A stretch of 64,000 nucleotides of DNA from Muraenolepis orangiensis (taxonomy: Eukaryota; Chordata; Actinopteri; Gadiformes; Muraenolepididae): positions 2,231,196-2,295,195 of the forward strand of contig CM051002.1 of assembly GCA_027704905.1 (NCBI GenBank). The letters are read 5' to 3'. The notes below the pieces were generated by a model. That model searched no databases. It was not told the origin of the DNA and was given only the letters and a program-made list of their open reading frames with translations. This document shows positions 63,971 to 64,000 of this stretch, piece by piece. How positions within the stretch are numbered: position 1 is the first letter of the stretch; each line of letters opens with the position of its first letter. The translations under genes and the position numbers were made by a program.

Positions 63971-64000
63971 CGACTACAACAAATCCAGTTTCAACATTTC

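Overview
The window looks like teleost fish genomic DNA, and almost all of it is intron. The only protein-coding exons I recognise belong to FHIT (fragile histidine triad, bis(5'-adenosyl)-triphosphatase), on the + strand. Three consecutive internal exons lie at 45544-45689, 46934-46963 and 53928-53996. They are 146, 30 and 69 bp long, which are the lengths I recall for human coding exons 6, 7 and 8. They have consensus splice sites and compatible phases, and they encode the histidine triad HVHVHV. The start-codon exon was not found, so positions 1 to 45543 are probably intron 5. No exon fitting the C-terminus in the right phase was found downstream, so the 3' end of the gene is probably beyond 64000. 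The teleost assignment rests on fish-like FHIT residues, on the SINE and LINE tails, and on the very heavy (CA)n/(CT)n load. A cod-like (gadiform) source would fit that load but is only a guess.

The rest is repeats. At 1.6-4.0 kb a LINE fragment was split by an internally deleted hAT DNA transposon with a perfect 8-bp target duplication (TSD). That hAT is itself interrupted by a second, 281-bp hAT-type MITE with its own perfect 8-bp TSD, and it also holds a 125-bp palindrome. Six copies of one tRNA-derived SINE family (A), two copies of another (B), a second degenerate LINE at 52.4-53.6 kb, a Harbinger-like fragment at 48.2-48.9 kb and two dispersed repeats present as inverted pairs (8.0 and 27.2 kb; 25.5 and 61.9 kb) are scattered along the window.

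Tandem repeats are exceptionally dense. There are about a dozen minisatellites (7 to 48 bp units) at 8.4, 9.7, 13.9, 15.0, 25.7, 26.2, 33.3, 35.1, 36.2, 50.4, 52.3, 52.7 and 63.7 kb. Long dinucleotide tracts include (GT)n at 15.2, 15.6 and 40.8 kb and a roughly 240-bp (GA)n at 63.1 kb. In mammals FHIT spans the common fragile site FRA3B; whether this repeat load makes the fish locus fragile is untested.

I saw no RNA gene, CRISPR array, operon or novel multi-gene system. The most noteworthy structures are the nested transposons, the inverted repeat pair with a six-fold amplified internal unit, the LINE-tail satellite at 59.8-60.3 kb, and a compact hairpin at 29.67-29.73 kb.
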